NCBI GenBank assembly: GCA_944381395.1
Contig: CALWKY010000060.1
Coordinates: forward strand, 1-64,000
Length of the DNA stretch: 64,000 nucleotides
Source: an uncultured Lachnospiraceae bacterium
GTDB lineage: Bacteria; Bacillota; Clostridia; Lachnospirales; Anaerotignaceae
Reading direction: 5' to 3'
Below the pieces are notes generated by a model that was not told the DNA's origin, did not search any database, and worked only from the letters and a program-made list of their open reading frames with translations. Below are positions 43,778 to 53,473 of this stretch, one piece after another. Position 1 is the stretch's first letter. Each line of letters opens with the position of its first letter. Position numbers and translations under genes: made by a program.

Positions 43778-45316
43778 TTACTTTGTCAAAGTAACAAAAT
43801 TATAGTAAGGATCACTCTGGCTGTCAAAATCTACCGTATAACCCAAAGCTTCAAAATCTCTAATCTTTACATAAGTTCTGTTCTCATAAATCAGACCGCT
43901 CATGGGAGTTTCCTTTGTTGTACCGTCCACTTCCTGCACAACGTAAGCCTGCTTTGCAGCACTATCCCAACGTACTGTCTCATCCATACCGTCGCAGATC
44001 ATCCGCAAAGGCAGATAAATTCTGCCATCCTCAATGATAAAGTTGCTGAAATCCAAATCGCTGCCGCCAAAAAGCAGTTCTGTTTCATGCAGGAAATCAA
44101 TGGTAGCAGTAGGATCTTCCGCAGCATCCTTTGCATAAGTAATAGAAGCGGATGTTACAGGATTTACGCTATTTTCTACCTGCTGGTACAGCGCATCCGT
44201 CTCTTCCAGTGTCAAGCAGTCGGAAGGAACATCTACCGTAACTGCCGCCAGCTTTATATAGTCTGTCAAATGCAGCGCAAACATTTCTTTTCCCTGATAC
44301 TGGAAAGTAAGGTCCTCTGTTTCTCGGAAAGTATCTCCATTATCCGTAATGCTTGCTTCCAGTACAAGACCTTCCAGTAAATCCATCAGTTTCTTCGCAT
44401 CAGGATCATTTTCCAGAATGTCTTTCATTTCTTCCAGGGCAGTCATAATTTCTTCTTTATGTTCTTCCTGGTTACCCTTTACACTCTGCAAACGTACAAT
44501 CACATATTCCAGTGCTTCTGCTTCTTCTGCGGTGCAGTACTGCTTATAATCTGTCAGGAAAACTTCCAGTGCATCACACACCTTTTCCAGATTATTGGCA
44601 ATATACTCTGTCGCCTTGATGCCCAATTCTACATATTCTTTCGCGTTGGCTTTCAAGCGGTACGTATTGCTGCCGGTCTTCATAATCATGCCATCGGTGG
44701 TAAAACCATCAAATCCATCCAGCAAAAATTCAATCATGCTGTCATACAGTGCGGTCATGTCTTCAGGCACAGTGCCTACCATATCGTCTTCGGACAGGAT
44801 ACGGATATATGTTTCATCCATGAACGCATTTTGCAGTCTGGTATAGAAGAGATCATCATCGTATGCGTTTTCTTTTCCATCCAGCAGGGCTACCAGTCTC
44901 GCACCATTGAGCAGGGCTTCTTTGGAAACATACATGCCCAGTTTCGGTCCATAGATCATTTCACCCAGATCATAAGTCTTGCCATCTACTGTAACGGATG
45001 TCTTCATATAAACATCCAGATTCTGAATGTCTTCTTTGCCGGAAAAATGCATAGTAACTGTCTTTTTACCGGTAAGACCATCCAGTTCTGTCAGAGATTC
45101 TTCTGTCACGCCCATATATTCTACTGCAAAATCAGTAATAGCAGCCTTCAATACATCCAGATCTACATTCATCTCTACATCTGCGTCAAAAGACATGCCA
45201 TCTGCCTGCATCATTTTTCTGGAAATATCCAGATACCCTACTTCCGCGCCGCTGCAGCCGGAAAGTACGCCGATGCACATTACAATAGAAAGTAATACTG
45301 CTGTAATTCTTCTCAT
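43778..45316 (-). CDS. Large lipoprotein with C-terminal stalk domain
   Basis: 512 residues. MRRITAVLLSIVMCIGVLSGC is a lipoprotein signal, with lipid at the cysteine of LSGC. The middle 350 residues have a LolA/DUF6612-like look (MSFDADVEMNVDL, DVYMKTSVTVDGKTY, GMYVSKEALL), with long acidic helices. Residues about 425-512 are a copper-amine-oxidase-N stalk domain (EDGRIYLPLRMICDGM, ENRTYVKIRDFEALGYTV). AGGAGGGATT precedes the ATG. Surface-anchored; function unknown. It has its own good promoter. Confidence 0.75.
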   Translation of the reverse strand: MRRITAVLLSIVMCIGVLSGCSGAEVGYLDISRKMMQADGMSFDADVEMNVDLDVLKAAITDFAVEYMGVTEESLTELDGLTGKKTVTMHFSGKEDIQNLDVYMKTSVTVDGKTYDLGEMIYGPKLGMYVSKEALLNGARLVALLDGKENAYDDDLFYTRLQNAFMDETYIRILSEDDMVGTVPEDMTALYDSMIEFLLDGFDGFTTDGMIMKTGSNTYRLKANAKEYVELGIKATEYIANNLEKVCDALEVFLTDYKQYCTAEEAEALEYVIVRLQSVKGNQEEHKEEIMTALEEMKDILENDPDAKKLMDLLEGLVLEASITDNGDTFRETEDLTFQYQGKEMFALHLTDYIKLAAVTVDVPSDCLTLEETDALYQQVENSVNPVTSASITYAKDAAEDPTATIDFLHETELLFGGSDLDFSNFIIEDGRIYLPLRMICDGMDETVRWDSAAKQAYVVQEVDGTTKETPMSGLIYENRTYVKIRDFEALGYTVDFDSQSDPYYNFVTLTK

Positions 45317-45371
45317 ACAAATCCCTCCTACGTGATTCAACAGTATCTTATAAAATTTGTTTTATGTCAAA

Positions 45372-45400
45372 ATTATATCATTTTTCTATAAGAACTGCAA
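45372..45400 (-). promoter_or_regulatory. Sigma-A type promoter of the stalk lipoprotein gene
   Basis: TTGCAG (45395-45400) and TATAAT (45372-45377) on the minus strand, 17-nt spacer. Confidence 0.8.
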
Positions 45401-45469
45401 TTCAATCCAAAAATCATCAGAAATTTGTAAGAATTTTCATTTTATTGGAAATAGAAAGGAGAGGGCATC

Positions 45470-45886
45470 TTACTTCATCGCCTGCTGTACGCCTTCCCGC
45501 ACTGCCCCCAAGGCTTTTGCAGAAGAATAGATGTACTTTTGATCCAGCTCCACATTGGCGTTTTGCTGTTTCACCACTTGTTGGCCAATATTTTGTGCAG
45601 CCTTTTCTACCTGCGGGTAAAACAGAGAAAATCCTGTGCTTTGTTCTTCCAAAGACACTTGGCTAATCTGTCCTTTTTCTACAGTAACTGCCACCAATGC
45701 ACCTTCGTTTCCTACGGTAAGACTGCCATAATACGTACCATTGCGGTAAATAGAACTGCTGCTTTGCTCCTTTACCCCTAAAAAGAAATGAATGAGACCA
45801 AAAAGAATGATGAGACCTAACACTGCAAAAATTGCTGTCCGAATCACTTCTTTCAGCCGTACCACTAAAAATCGCGTTCCTTTCAT
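45470..45886 (-). CDS. Membrane-anchored FMN-binding-domain-like protein
   Basis: 138 residues. One N-terminal membrane anchor (FAVLGLIILFGLIHFFLG, about residues 20-38), then an outside domain of about 90 residues: GTYYGSLTVGNEGALVAVTVEKGQ and ISQVSL match the FMN_bind pattern G-x-Y-x-G...V-x-V-x-x-G-x-I. The place where FMN is attached in that family (a S/T after GAT) reads YSSAKALGAV, so covalent flavin binding is doubtful. GAGGAAG precedes ATG. Similar short paralogues occur in clostridia without known role. Confidence 0.6.
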   Translation of the reverse strand: MKGTRFLVVRLKEVIRTAIFAVLGLIILFGLIHFFLGVKEQSSSSIYRNGTYYGSLTVGNEGALVAVTVEKGQISQVSLEEQSTGFSLFYPQVEKAAQNIGQQVVKQQNANVELDQKYIYSSAKALGAVREGVQQAMK

Positions 45887-46040
45887 ACATCTTCCTCACT
45901 TTGTTATCCCGTTTTACTGTCACTATATGAAAGAAGATTCATCTTTAGACGCTGGGTTTTTTTACCTTGCAAAAAAAGACTGATTTTTGTATCATGAAAC
46001 AAAGAGATTGTTAAATCTTATCTGGAAAGGAGGAAGGGTG

Positions 46041-49000
46041 ATGTCTCTTCGCTTCATTATCGGCAGGGCAGGCAGCGGCAAAACCCATGCCTGTCTGGAG
46101 GAAATCGCAAAAAAACAAGATGCCGGACGCTGTCTTTTTCTGGTGCCGGAACAATTTACTTCTGAAGCAGAACGTCTCTTATGCGGTTATTTGCAGGGCA
46201 ATGGTCTTTTATCCGCAGAAGTGCTCTCCTTTGGCAGACTGGCCCATCAATTACATGTGGGAAAGGGACAGGATGCTTTTTTGTTGGGAGATACGGGAAA
46301 AAGCATGGTATTACGGCGGCTGTTATTAGAAGAAAAACAAAATCTGCAATACTACGAAACTGCCGCTGATAAAACAGGTTTTGTAGAAGAGCTGAGCGGA
46401 CTCATCAGTGAATTTTTTCACTACTGCATTGCGCCGGAGGAGTTAGAAGAACGTGCGCAGCAGGAAAGCCTTTCCCCCGTTATGCGGGGTAAATTACAGG
46501 ATTTAGCCTTGTTGTACCGCAAATATTTGGCCTATTTAGACCAGGACTATATCTCCTCTGATGAAACACTGGGATTATTGGCGAAAAAATTGGAGACTAT
46601 GCCAGAAGAAAAAGGCTTTTCCATTTGGATGGACGGATTTTATGGGTTTACGCCTTTAGAATATACCGTATTAACCCAGCTATTACGCATAAGCGACCAG
46701 TTGACCGTTACCCTGACCATGGACCGGGACAGTTATTACAGCAGTCAAAGCGCCATGTCCATGAGTACTCCTTTTTACGAACCTTGGCATACCATGGTCA
46801 AGCTGCGCGATCTTGCCCAGTCTATGGGTATTCCAGTGGAAACGCCCCTGTCCCTGACCGAAAACCGGCGCACCGATTCCGCTGTCCTTTCTTCTTTGGA
46901 ACAGCGCTTTTTTTCCCACCGCTCCGGTGGATTTGCCGGAGAAATTCCGGAAAATACCCTTTCTCTTTACGCAGCACCCACGCGCCGGGCAGAGCTGCAC
47001 TTTGTGGCAGGTAAAATTACAGAATTGGTCAGAAACGGGCTGCGCTACCGGGACATTGCCATTTTGACCAATGGTCTTTCTATCTATGAAAAAAGCCTGC
47101 AAACGATTTTCCGGGAATATGACATTCCTTGCTTTTTGGATGCAAAGCGTTCCATTGCTTCCCATCCTTTGGTGCATTTGGTTTGCGGCTATTTAGATAT
47201 TCTTTCCTTTGATTTCCGTTATGAAGGCATGTTTTCCTATCTGAAAAGCGGTATGGTGCCTATTGAAAGAGAAGATTTGGACCGGTTGGAAAACTATGTA
47301 CTGGCTTATGGCATTAAAGGAAAAAAATGGAAGCTGGATGACTGGACATTTGGCTTAGACCTAAGCAAAGAAACGGACCGGGCAGAACGGGAAAAAATCA
47401 ATGCTTTACGCCAGCAAGTGATGGCGCCTTTCACGCCTGTTCTTGCCATGCAGAAGAATAAAACTTATACCATCCGCCATCAGGTAAAGCAGCTGCTGCA
47501 CCATTTATCCTTACTAGGCGTACCGGAAACGCTGGAAAACATGGTGCTTCAGGCAGAAGCGGACGGACAGCCGGAAACCGCCCGGGTTCATCGGCAAGTA
47601 TGGCAGATTTTAATGGATCTGACGGAAAAACTATCCCACATTTTAGGGCAGGCAAAAGTAACCCCGGGAGAGTTTTCCAAGATTTTAGAAGCTGGACTGA
47701 CCCAAAGCAAATTAGGCATCATTCCTCCTACGGTAGACTGTTTAATCGTAGGCGATCTGGAACGAAGCCGTCTGCCGGAAATCAAAGTACTATTTGTATT
47801 AGGCGTCAACGAAGGTATTTTACCCGCACCGCCTGCCGACGGCGGGATACTGACAGATTTGGAGCGGGATGTATTGGCGCAGGAGGGGACACATCTGGCG
47901 CCCAATAGCCGCAGCCGGTTATTTGAAGAGCGATACCTGATTTATCGCGCCCTTACCAAACCTTCCCAGCGGCTCATTTTAACCTATGCAGAGGCAGATA
48001 CCCAGGGAAAAGCCTTGTTTCCTTCTTCTTTGATTGACCAATTAAAGCGGATGTTTCCTACACTGCGCACCCAGCCCCTGCCCGCTGCTGATCCAGTACG
48101 TATGAGCAAAGCGGCCGCACTGCATTATATAAGCCAGTCTCTTTCCCAAAAAGAATCTCTGACACCCCTTTATTGGGAGATTTACCGCTTCTTTGCCGGA
48201 GAAGACACTTCCTTCCGGCAGCGTTTAGCATTGATTCTTTCCGGTAATACCGCAAAGCCCCAGCGCAGCTATCTTTCTTCCAAAACCGTACATGCCCTTT
48301 ATGGCAATTCTGTTTATTCTGCGGTTTCCCGTTTGGAACGATATGCCGCCTGTCCTTTTGCCTTTTTTGCAGAGTACGGGCTGAAAGCCAAAGAGAGAAA
48401 ATTATATCGTCTGCAAACACCGGATTTAGGCATTCTCTTTCATCAAGTGCTGGAATTATTTGCCAACACCTTGGAAGGAGAGGGAAAAAACTGGACAACC
48501 CTCTCCCAGCAGGAAACCACAGAGCGCATTTATGCAGCAGTAGACGCAGCCGCTCCTTCCATTGGACAGAATGTTTTACTGGAAACAGCTGCAAACCGGT
48601 ATTTAATTGAACGCCTGAAAAAAGTTTCATCCCGTGCGGCATGGGCTTTGGTACGCCATGTGCAAAGCGGAGAATTCCTACCGGAAGGCTCAGAGATTGC
48701 CTTTGGACCCGCAGACAGCCTGCCGCCCATTCGAATTGAGTTGGCAGATGGGAAAGAACTGGTGCTCAGCGGTAAAATTGACCGAGTGGACTTACTGGAA
48801 AAAGACGGCAGACGATATGTAAAAATCATTGACTATAAATCCGGCACAAAATCCTTTTCTTTGCGGGATGTTTACTATGGTCTGCAATTGCAGCTGCTTA
48901 TTTATCTGGATGCCTATTTATCTTATTTCCCGCAGGCAAAAACAGCTCCCGGCGGTGTTTTTTACTTCCGGATTCAAGATCCGTCCATTACATTGGAAGA

Positions 49001-49475
49001 AGAAACAGCACCAGAAAAAATTGCAGATGCACTTTATGCCCAAATGGAAATGAGCGGTGTGGTTTTACAGCAGGAAGATGTGTTAATGAGCATGGATCAC
49101 GCCTTTCGGGCAGAGGATGGTTCCTTCCGTCCCGCAAACAGTGTCATCATTCCAGTGAGCTTTACCAGCAAAGGCACCATTTCCGCCCGTTCTTCCGCTT
49201 TAGAAGAAACGGAATTTCGTGCATTGCTGCGCTACGCAGTAAAAAAGACAGCGGATTTAGGAGAAGCTATGCTTTCCGGCGATATTACTCCTGCTCCTGT
49301 CCTTTCTTCCAGCGGCACCCCTTGCAGCTATTGTAAGTTCCATGCTATCTGCCGCTATGATTATGATACCAGACCGGCTTTCCGCAATCTTTCTGCACTC
49401 AGTGACGCACAAAAAACACAAATGCTTTCTGTGCCTACGGAATATAAAGATGGAGAGTCCACGGATACCAAATAA
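46041..49475 (+). CDS. addB: ATP-dependent helicase-nuclease subunit AddB
   Basis: 1144 residues, normal AddB length. With AddA it resects double-strand ends. Walker A is IIGRAGSGKTHA at residues 6-17. The C-terminal nuclease domain has the iron-sulfur cysteines: ACPFAFFAEYGL and CSYCKFHAIC (spacing C-x2-C-x5-C, as in Bacillus AddB), and the RecB-nuclease motif GKIDRVDLLEKDGRRYVKIIDYKSG. AAAGGAGGAAGG precedes ATG 46041. Unusual: addA does not follow; a terminator and a sigma factor gene do. Confidence 0.93.
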   Translation: MSLRFIIGRAGSGKTHACLEEIAKKQDAGRCLFLVPEQFTSEAERLLCGYLQGNGLLSAEVLSFGRLAHQLHVGKGQDAFLLGDTGKSMVLRRLLLEEKQNLQYYETAADKTGFVEELSGLISEFFHYCIAPEELEERAQQESLSPVMRGKLQDLALLYRKYLAYLDQDYISSDETLGLLAKKLETMPEEKGFSIWMDGFYGFTPLEYTVLTQLLRISDQLTVTLTMDRDSYYSSQSAMSMSTPFYEPWHTMVKLRDLAQSMGIPVETPLSLTENRRTDSAVLSSLEQRFFSHRSGGFAGEIPENTLSLYAAPTRRAELHFVAGKITELVRNGLRYRDIAILTNGLSIYEKSLQTIFREYDIPCFLDAKRSIASHPLVHLVCGYLDILSFDFRYEGMFSYLKSGMVPIEREDLDRLENYVLAYGIKGKKWKLDDWTFGLDLSKETDRAEREKINALRQQVMAPFTPVLAMQKNKTYTIRHQVKQLLHHLSLLGVPETLENMVLQAEADGQPETARVHRQVWQILMDLTEKLSHILGQAKVTPGEFSKILEAGLTQSKLGIIPPTVDCLIVGDLERSRLPEIKVLFVLGVNEGILPAPPADGGILTDLERDVLAQEGTHLAPNSRSRLFEERYLIYRALTKPSQRLILTYAEADTQGKALFPSSLIDQLKRMFPTLRTQPLPAADPVRMSKAAALHYISQSLSQKESLTPLYWEIYRFFAGEDTSFRQRLALILSGNTAKPQRSYLSSKTVHALYGNSVYSAVSRLERYAACPFAFFAEYGLKAKERKLYRLQTPDLGILFHQVLELFANTLEGEGKNWTTLSQQETTERIYAAVDAAAPSIGQNVLLETAANRYLIERLKKVSSRAAWALVRHVQSGEFLPEGSEIAFGPADSLPPIRIELADGKELVLSGKIDRVDLLEKDGRRYVKIIDYKSGTKSFSLRDVYYGLQLQLLIYLDAYLSYFPQAKTAPGGVFYFRIQDPSITLEEETAPEKIADALYAQMEMSGVVLQQEDVLMSMDHAFRAEDGSFRPANSVIIPVSFTSKGTISARSSALEETEFRALLRYAVKKTADLGEAMLSGDITPAPVLSSSGTPCSYCKFHAICRYDYDTRPAFRNLSALSDAQKTQMLSVPTEYKDGESTDTK

Positions 49476-49485
49476 ACCATTTCTG

Positions 49486-49518
49486 AAACCTCCTGCCAAT
49501 CAGACGGGAGGTTTTTTA
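49486..49518 (+). terminator. Terminator directly after addB
   Basis: AAACCTCC (49486-49493) pairs with GGAGGTTT (49507-49514), followed by TTTT. It closes the addB transcript 10 nt after the stop. Confidence 0.85.
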
Positions 49519-49653
49519 TCCTTTTTTCAAATCTCTCACAGCCGTATTTTCCTGTAAAATAGGCATTACTAAAAATTTCTATAAAAAATTTTTCTAAAAA
49601 GAAAACTTTTTACCCCTCTTTTCAGTCTTAGCTAATAGAAGGAGGTAACTTCC

Positions 49654-50121
49654 ATGAATAAAGCAAACATGTTTGAAAAATACATTACCGAAAATATTGA
49701 CGCAGCATATCGCTTCGCTTATACATATACCAAAAACAAAGAGGATGCAGAAGATATTCTCAATGAAAGTGTAATCAAAGCACTGCGTTCTATCCATACA
49801 TTAAGGGATCCTGAAAAAATTAAACCCTGGTTTTACCGCATTATTTCCAATACTGCTCTTACACATCTGAAAAGACAACAAAAGATTGTCTATCTCAGTG
49901 ATGAAGAAATGGAGTCACTGGATGTTGTGACAGATGACTATTCCCAACTGGACCTTCAGTCTTTGCTGGATGTACTAGATCCAAAATACAAATCCATTCT
50001 GGTGCTTCGTTTCTTTGAAGATATGACCATTCCAGAAGTTGCAGATGTGTTGGGCATCAATGAAAATACTGTAAAAACCAGGCTGTATAAAGCGCTGAAC
50101 CTACTAAAAGTAGAATTATAA
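49654..50121 (+). CDS. ECF RNA polymerase sigma factor (SigV-like)
   Basis: 155 residues, region 2 (AYRFAYTYTKNKEDAEDILNESVIKAL and IKPWFYRIISNTALTHLKRQ) and region 4 (YKSILVLRFFEDMTIPEVADVLGINENTVKTRLYKAL). The gene is followed after 12 nt by an RsiV-type anti-sigma factor gene, the same pair as Bacillus sigV-rsiV, which answers lysozyme and other wall stress. GAAGGAGGTAA precedes ATG. An autoregulated ECF promoter was looked for upstream and not recognised. Confidence 0.88.
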   Translation: MNKANMFEKYITENIDAAYRFAYTYTKNKEDAEDILNESVIKALRSIHTLRDPEKIKPWFYRIISNTALTHLKRQQKIVYLSDEEMESLDVVTDDYSQLDLQSLLDVLDPKYKSILVLRFFEDMTIPEVADVLGINENTVKTRLYKALNLLKVEL

Positions 50122-50133
50122 GGAGGTATTAGA

Positions 50134-50997
50134 ATGAATCCGGATCGTTTGAATGAACTAAAAGAAGAATACAACCAAATTCATGCGGATGACGCATATA
50201 AAGAAAGGCTGGCGAACATGATGAAGAAAGAACATACAAAAAGAAGCATTTGGAAAAAAACTGCAGCAACAGCTGCTTGCGTAGGTGTTTTAACAGTGGG
50301 CTTAAATGTCAGCCCTAGCCTGGCTTACGCTATGAGTGAAATCCCCGTGGTAGACTCTATCGTAAGAGTTCTCACCTTCAACCGCTATGAAATCGATGAA
50401 GGCAATTATCAGGCAAAAGTCGTTACTCCTCAGATCGAAGGTCTGCTGGACGAAGAACTGGAAAACGAACTGAATGAAAAATTCAAAGACGAAGCACAGC
50501 AAGTCATTGCTGCTTTCGAATCTTCCATTAAAGAACTGGAAGCAGAATACGGTGAAGGTAACTTCCATGAAGGTATTGAATACAACTACACCATTAAGAC
50601 AGACAATGAAGACATGCTGGCATTGGATGTTTACCTCTATGGTGCATCTGGTTCTTCCTGGGTAAAACATACCTACTACAACATCGATAAGAAAACTGGC
50701 GAACTGTTAGAATTCAAAGATTTGTTTCAAGATGGCGCAGACTACACCACTCCCATTGACGCTTACATCACAGGCGAAATGGAAAGGCGTAATCAGGAAG
50801 AAGACGGTATGTTCTGGCTGCCCGGCGGTGACCTGCCTGGTTCAGGTTTCGAAACCATTGGCGAGAACCCCAAATTCTATATCAACGATGCCGGCAACAT
50901 TGTCATCTGCTTCGATAAATATGAAGTAGCTGCTGGTGCACAAGGCAGCCCTGAATTTGAAATTCCTCATGATGTCATTGCAGACATTCTGAAGTAA
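50134..50997 (+). CDS. RsiV-like transmembrane anti-sigma factor (DUF4179/DUF3298 type)
   Basis: 287 residues. A cytoplasmic N-terminus of about 35 residues (basic, MMKKEHTKRS) would hold the sigma factor; one membrane segment TAATAACVGVLTVGLNVSPSLAYA (about 41-64) with an AYA site that could be cut by signal peptidase, as described for RsiV; the outside part has DUF4163/DUF3298-like features (YYNIDKKTGELLEFKDLF, FYINDAGNIVICFDKYEVAAG). In RsiV this domain binds lysozyme. Same operon as the sigma gene. Terminator at 51064-51112. Confidence 0.82.
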   Translation: MNPDRLNELKEEYNQIHADDAYKERLANMMKKEHTKRSIWKKTAATAACVGVLTVGLNVSPSLAYAMSEIPVVDSIVRVLTFNRYEIDEGNYQAKVVTPQIEGLLDEELENELNEKFKDEAQQVIAAFESSIKELEAEYGEGNFHEGIEYNYTIKTDNEDMLALDVYLYGASGSSWVKHTYYNIDKKTGELLEFKDLFQDGADYTTPIDAYITGEMERRNQEEDGMFWLPGGDLPGSGFETIGENPKFYINDAGNIVICFDKYEVAAGAQGSPEFEIPHDVIADILK

Positions 50998-51063
50998 TGT
51001 CCCCTTCTCTGCCCCGTAACCCCTCACCCCTCAATATTCTCCTAACTTACGGGGCAGTATGAT

Positions 51064-51112
51064 AAAAGACCCTCCTATGTGATCCCATTCACCACATAGG
51101 AGGGTCTTTTTT
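51064..51112. terminator. Bidirectional terminator between anti-sigma and ruv operons
   Basis: AAAAGACCCTCCTATGTG (51064-51081) pairs perfectly with 51093-51110, a strong 18-bp stem, followed by TTTTTTC. Confidence 0.92.
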
Positions 51113-51118
51113 CATCCT

Positions 51119-51376
51119 TTAAAACTTCTTCCAATACTCAGATACTTTTCCTTCTTCTACTGCATCCAGATAGCTGTCTGCAATTTCAAAAATTTCATCT
51201 TCGTCTTGGATCTTGAAATATGTTTTGCCTTTGATCTGTACCACATCTTTTCTCGGACCTTCTAAAAGCCATTGGCGGACTTCTTTTTCCCAGTTTTCCG
51301 CCAGTTTTTCGCCATCTTCATAGCAGCACAGTTCATCCTTTACTTCTTCGATCCATTCTTCCAATGGTAATTTCAT
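51119..51376 (-). CDS. Hypothetical protein downstream of ruvB
   Basis: 85 residues, acidic and probably helical ([31 protein letters not shown]) with a short strand pair [26 protein letters not shown]. Its start overlaps the ruvB stop by 4 nt (ATGA), so translation is coupled to ruvB. No family recognised. Confidence 0.7.
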   Translation of the reverse strand: MKLPLEEWIEEVKDELCCYEDGEKLAENWEKEVRQWLLEGPRKDVVQIKGKTYFKIQDEDEIFEIADSYLDAVEEGKVSEYWKKF

Positions 51377-52410
51377 TTTTCTCCCTCCTTTGTATCTTTC
51401 CCATAAGGATAAGGAATCCCAAAGTGGGCATAGCCTCGTTCTGTTACCATTCGCCCTCTGGGGGTACGTACAATATAGCCTAATTGCAGCAGATACGGCT
51501 CATAGACATCCTCAATGGTATCGGTTTCTTCATTGATAGAAGCCGCTAAAGTATCCAGCCCCACCGGTCTGCCGCTAAATTTTTCAATCATAGCCATGAG
51601 CATTTTCCGGTCCAAGCTGTCCAATCCCATCTTGTCCACTTCCAGCAGATCCAGCGCAAAAGCCGCTACCTCTTCCGTAATTCTGCCGTCATAACGCACC
51701 TGCGCAAAATCACGTACCCGTTTGAGCAGACGGTTGGCAATACGTGGTGTGCCTCTGGAACGGCGTGCAATCTCCCGAGCGCCAGCCGGCGCGATCTCCA
51801 CATCCAGCACATTGGCGCTGCGCTGGATAATGGTGCACAAATCCTTTACACCATATGGCTCTAAACGGTGCACCACCCCAAACCGGTCCCGCAAAGGCGC
51901 TGTCAAAAGTCCCACACGGGTTGTAGCGCCAATGAGGGTAAACTTAGGCAGATCCAGCCGGACAGAACGGGCGCCCGCCCCTTTCCCAATGACAATATCA
52001 ATGGCAAAGTCCTCCATAGCGGGATAAAGGATTTCCTCAATCATGCGGTTAAGGCGATGGATTTCGTCGATAAAAAGAATATCCCCATCATTTAAGCTGT
52101 TTAAAATAGCCGCCATATCCCCCGGTCTTTCAATGGCAGGACCAGAAGTAGTTTTGATATGTACCCCCATTTCATTGGCAATGATATTGCTCAATGTGGT
52201 TTTACCCAAACCGGGAGGACCATACAGCAGCACATGATCCAGGGGTTCTCCCCGCTTTTTCGCTGCATCCATAAAAACCCGCAGGTTTTCTTTCACCTTT
52301 TTCTGTCCAATATAACTATCTAACCCTTGGGGTCTTAGTTTTTCTCCGGCTGCATCTTCCTCCCGAAAGGAAGGCGTTAAAAGCCGTTTTTCTTCTCCCA
52401 AAAAATCCAT
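51373..52410 (-). CDS. ruvB: Holliday junction branch migration helicase RuvB
   Basis: 345-residue AAA+ motor of the RuvAB complex. [22 protein letters not shown] at the start, Walker [17 protein letters not shown], Walker [13 protein letters not shown], sensor 1 [21 protein letters not shown] and the C-terminal winged helix [18 protein letters not shown]. Normal length. It follows ruvA by 16 nt; the site AAAGGAACGG precedes ATG. Confidence 0.96.
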   Translation of the reverse strand: MDFLGEEKRLLTPSFREEDAAGEKLRPQGLDSYIGQKKVKENLRVFMDAAKKRGEPLDHVLLYGPPGLGKTTLSNIIANEMGVHIKTTSGPAIERPGDMAAILNSLNDGDILFIDEIHRLNRMIEEILYPAMEDFAIDIVIGKGAGARSVRLDLPKFTLIGATTRVGLLTAPLRDRFGVVHRLEPYGVKDLCTIIQRSANVLDVEIAPAGAREIARRSRGTPRIANRLLKRVRDFAQVRYDGRITEEVAAFALDLLEVDKMGLDSLDRKMLMAMIEKFSGRPVGLDTLAASINEETDTIEDVYEPYLLQLGYIVRTPRGRMVTERGYAHFGIPYPYGKDTKEGEK

Positions 52411-52426
52411 ATTTCCGTTCCTTTCG

Positions 52427-53038
52427 TTAGAATGATACCATCTTTTTCAATGCGGCTTTCAAAATCGCTTCCACATCCATATCTTCCTGCGCCGCCGCCT
52501 TTACCGCTTGAGCCGCTTCGCTGCGGCTGTATCCCAGGGCAGTCATAGCATCAATCGCTTCCCAAATGGCACCGCCTTGCCCACTTTCTGTCTGCGGTGT
52601 CCATCCCGCCGGTGCCTGTGCAAAGACAGCATCTTCACCGCGCAGTTTATCCTTTAATTCTAAAATAATCCGCTGTGCCGTTTTTGCTCCTACGCCAGGC
52701 GCTGCCGTAATGGCCTTCACATCCCCGGAAATCACAGCCATCGCCACTTCCTGCGGCGTTAAAACAGAAAGAATCGCTAAGGCGTATTTCGGTCCTACAC
52801 TGCTTACTCCAATGAGGCGGTGGAACATTTGCAGTTCCTGGCGGTCTGCAAAACCAAATAATGCCACTCCATCTTCCTTTACCTGTAAGTATGTATATAT
52901 TTTCACCGTTTCTCCCACTGACGGCAGTTTCCCAATGAGGGCAGAAGAAACGCGGATCTCATAACCAATTCCCGCGGCTTCTACCACAACGGCATTTTCC
53001 ATTACTTCATCCAAAGTACCCTTTACAAATGAAATCAT
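52427..53038 (-). CDS. ruvA: Holliday junction DNA-binding protein RuvA
   Basis: 203 residues in three domains: N-terminal OB fold ([30 protein letters not shown]), two helix-hairpin-helix motifs ([39 protein letters not shown]) and the C-terminal RuvB-binding helix bundle ([21 protein letters not shown]). ATG at 53038 follows GGAGGAGAG. A promoter lies at 53061-53089. No ruvC gene precedes it in the window. Confidence 0.95.
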   Translation of the reverse strand: MISFVKGTLDEVMENAVVVEAAGIGYEIRVSSALIGKLPSVGETVKIYTYLQVKEDGVALFGFADRQELQMFHRLIGVSSVGPKYALAILSVLTPQEVAMAVISGDVKAITAAPGVGAKTAQRIILELKDKLRGEDAVFAQAPAGWTPQTESGQGGAIWEAIDAMTALGYSRSEAAQAVKAAAQEDMDVEAILKAALKKMVSF

Positions 53039-53060
53039 ATTCTCTCCTCCATTCCCATCC

Positions 53061-53089
53061 ATTATACGAAAATCTGAAGGAAAGGACAA
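53061..53089 (-). promoter_or_regulatory. Sigma-A type promoter of ruvAB
   Basis: TTGTCC (53084-53089) and TATAAT (53061-53066) on the minus strand, 17-nt spacer, very close to the ruvA ribosome site. Confidence 0.78.
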
Positions 53090-53208
53090 CCAAAACAAGA
53101 AAATTTGTTCGCTTTTTTCAAATCATCCGGATATGATACCGTATCCTTGCGATCAAAGAGGTGTACTATACATAGAAAGCGGGTAGCTTTGGAAAATAAG
53201 CTATAAAA

Positions 53209-53230
53209 AACAGGGAGTTTTCTCCCTGTT
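53209..53230 (-). terminator. Terminator of the vanished MerR-type gene
   Basis: AACAGGGAG (53209-53217) pairs with CTCCCTGTT (53222-53230), 4-nt loop; on the minus strand followed by TTTTTA. It stands right after the pseudogene fragment. Confidence 0.8.
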
Positions 53231-53236
53231 CTTTGC

Positions 53237-53329
53237 TCATGCTTCCGCATCTTGATAAAAGGCTGTGATTGCCTGGGCGAAAAATTCCGCCGCGCCTGCT
53301 CCATATTTCTGATCCAAACGGGATCTTAT
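53237..53329 (-). pseudogene. C-terminal fragment of a MerR/TipAS-type regulator
   Basis: The last 30 codons before a TGA, cut off upstream by an in-frame TGA at 53330-53332. The residues KYGAGAAEFFAQAITAFYQ match the ending of TipAS antibiotic-recognition domains of MerR regulators (Y-G-x-G-x-A-x-F-x-x-x-A-I). The stop is followed by an intact terminator, so this is the true 3' end of a former gene; the 5' part is gone. It lies at the left edge of the restriction-modification island. Confidence 0.55.
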
Positions 53330-53403
53330 TCAGTGATGCTATATTTCGCAAAAGAACATTTTACAACCCATTGAAACTTTTCGTAATAGGAACTATATAA
53401 ATC

Positions 53404-53437
53404 GTATCGATACTTATTGTATGTAGATTTATTGTAT
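53404..53437. promoter_or_regulatory. Palindrome and direct repeats in front of the R-side operon
   Basis: GTATCGATAC (53404-53413) is a perfect 10-bp palindrome; TTATTGTAT occurs at 53414-53422 and again at 53429-53437. Such blocks in front of restriction-modification controller genes are typical controller-protein binding sites. No clean promoter was fixed here. Confidence 0.4.
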
Positions 53438-53473
53438 TCAAAATTATATCATATATTGTGGAGGTTTGTAAAG

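Noticed and set aside
44459-45295. 278-codon plus-strand frame
   Set aside because: Antisense to the stalk lipoprotein gene, whose signal peptide, lipobox and stalk domain are convincing.
43778-45316. Copper amine oxidase activity for the stalk-domain proteins (also 7623-8669)
   Set aside because: The domain name is historical; only the N-terminal stalk-like fold is present and the topaquinone catalytic domain is absent.
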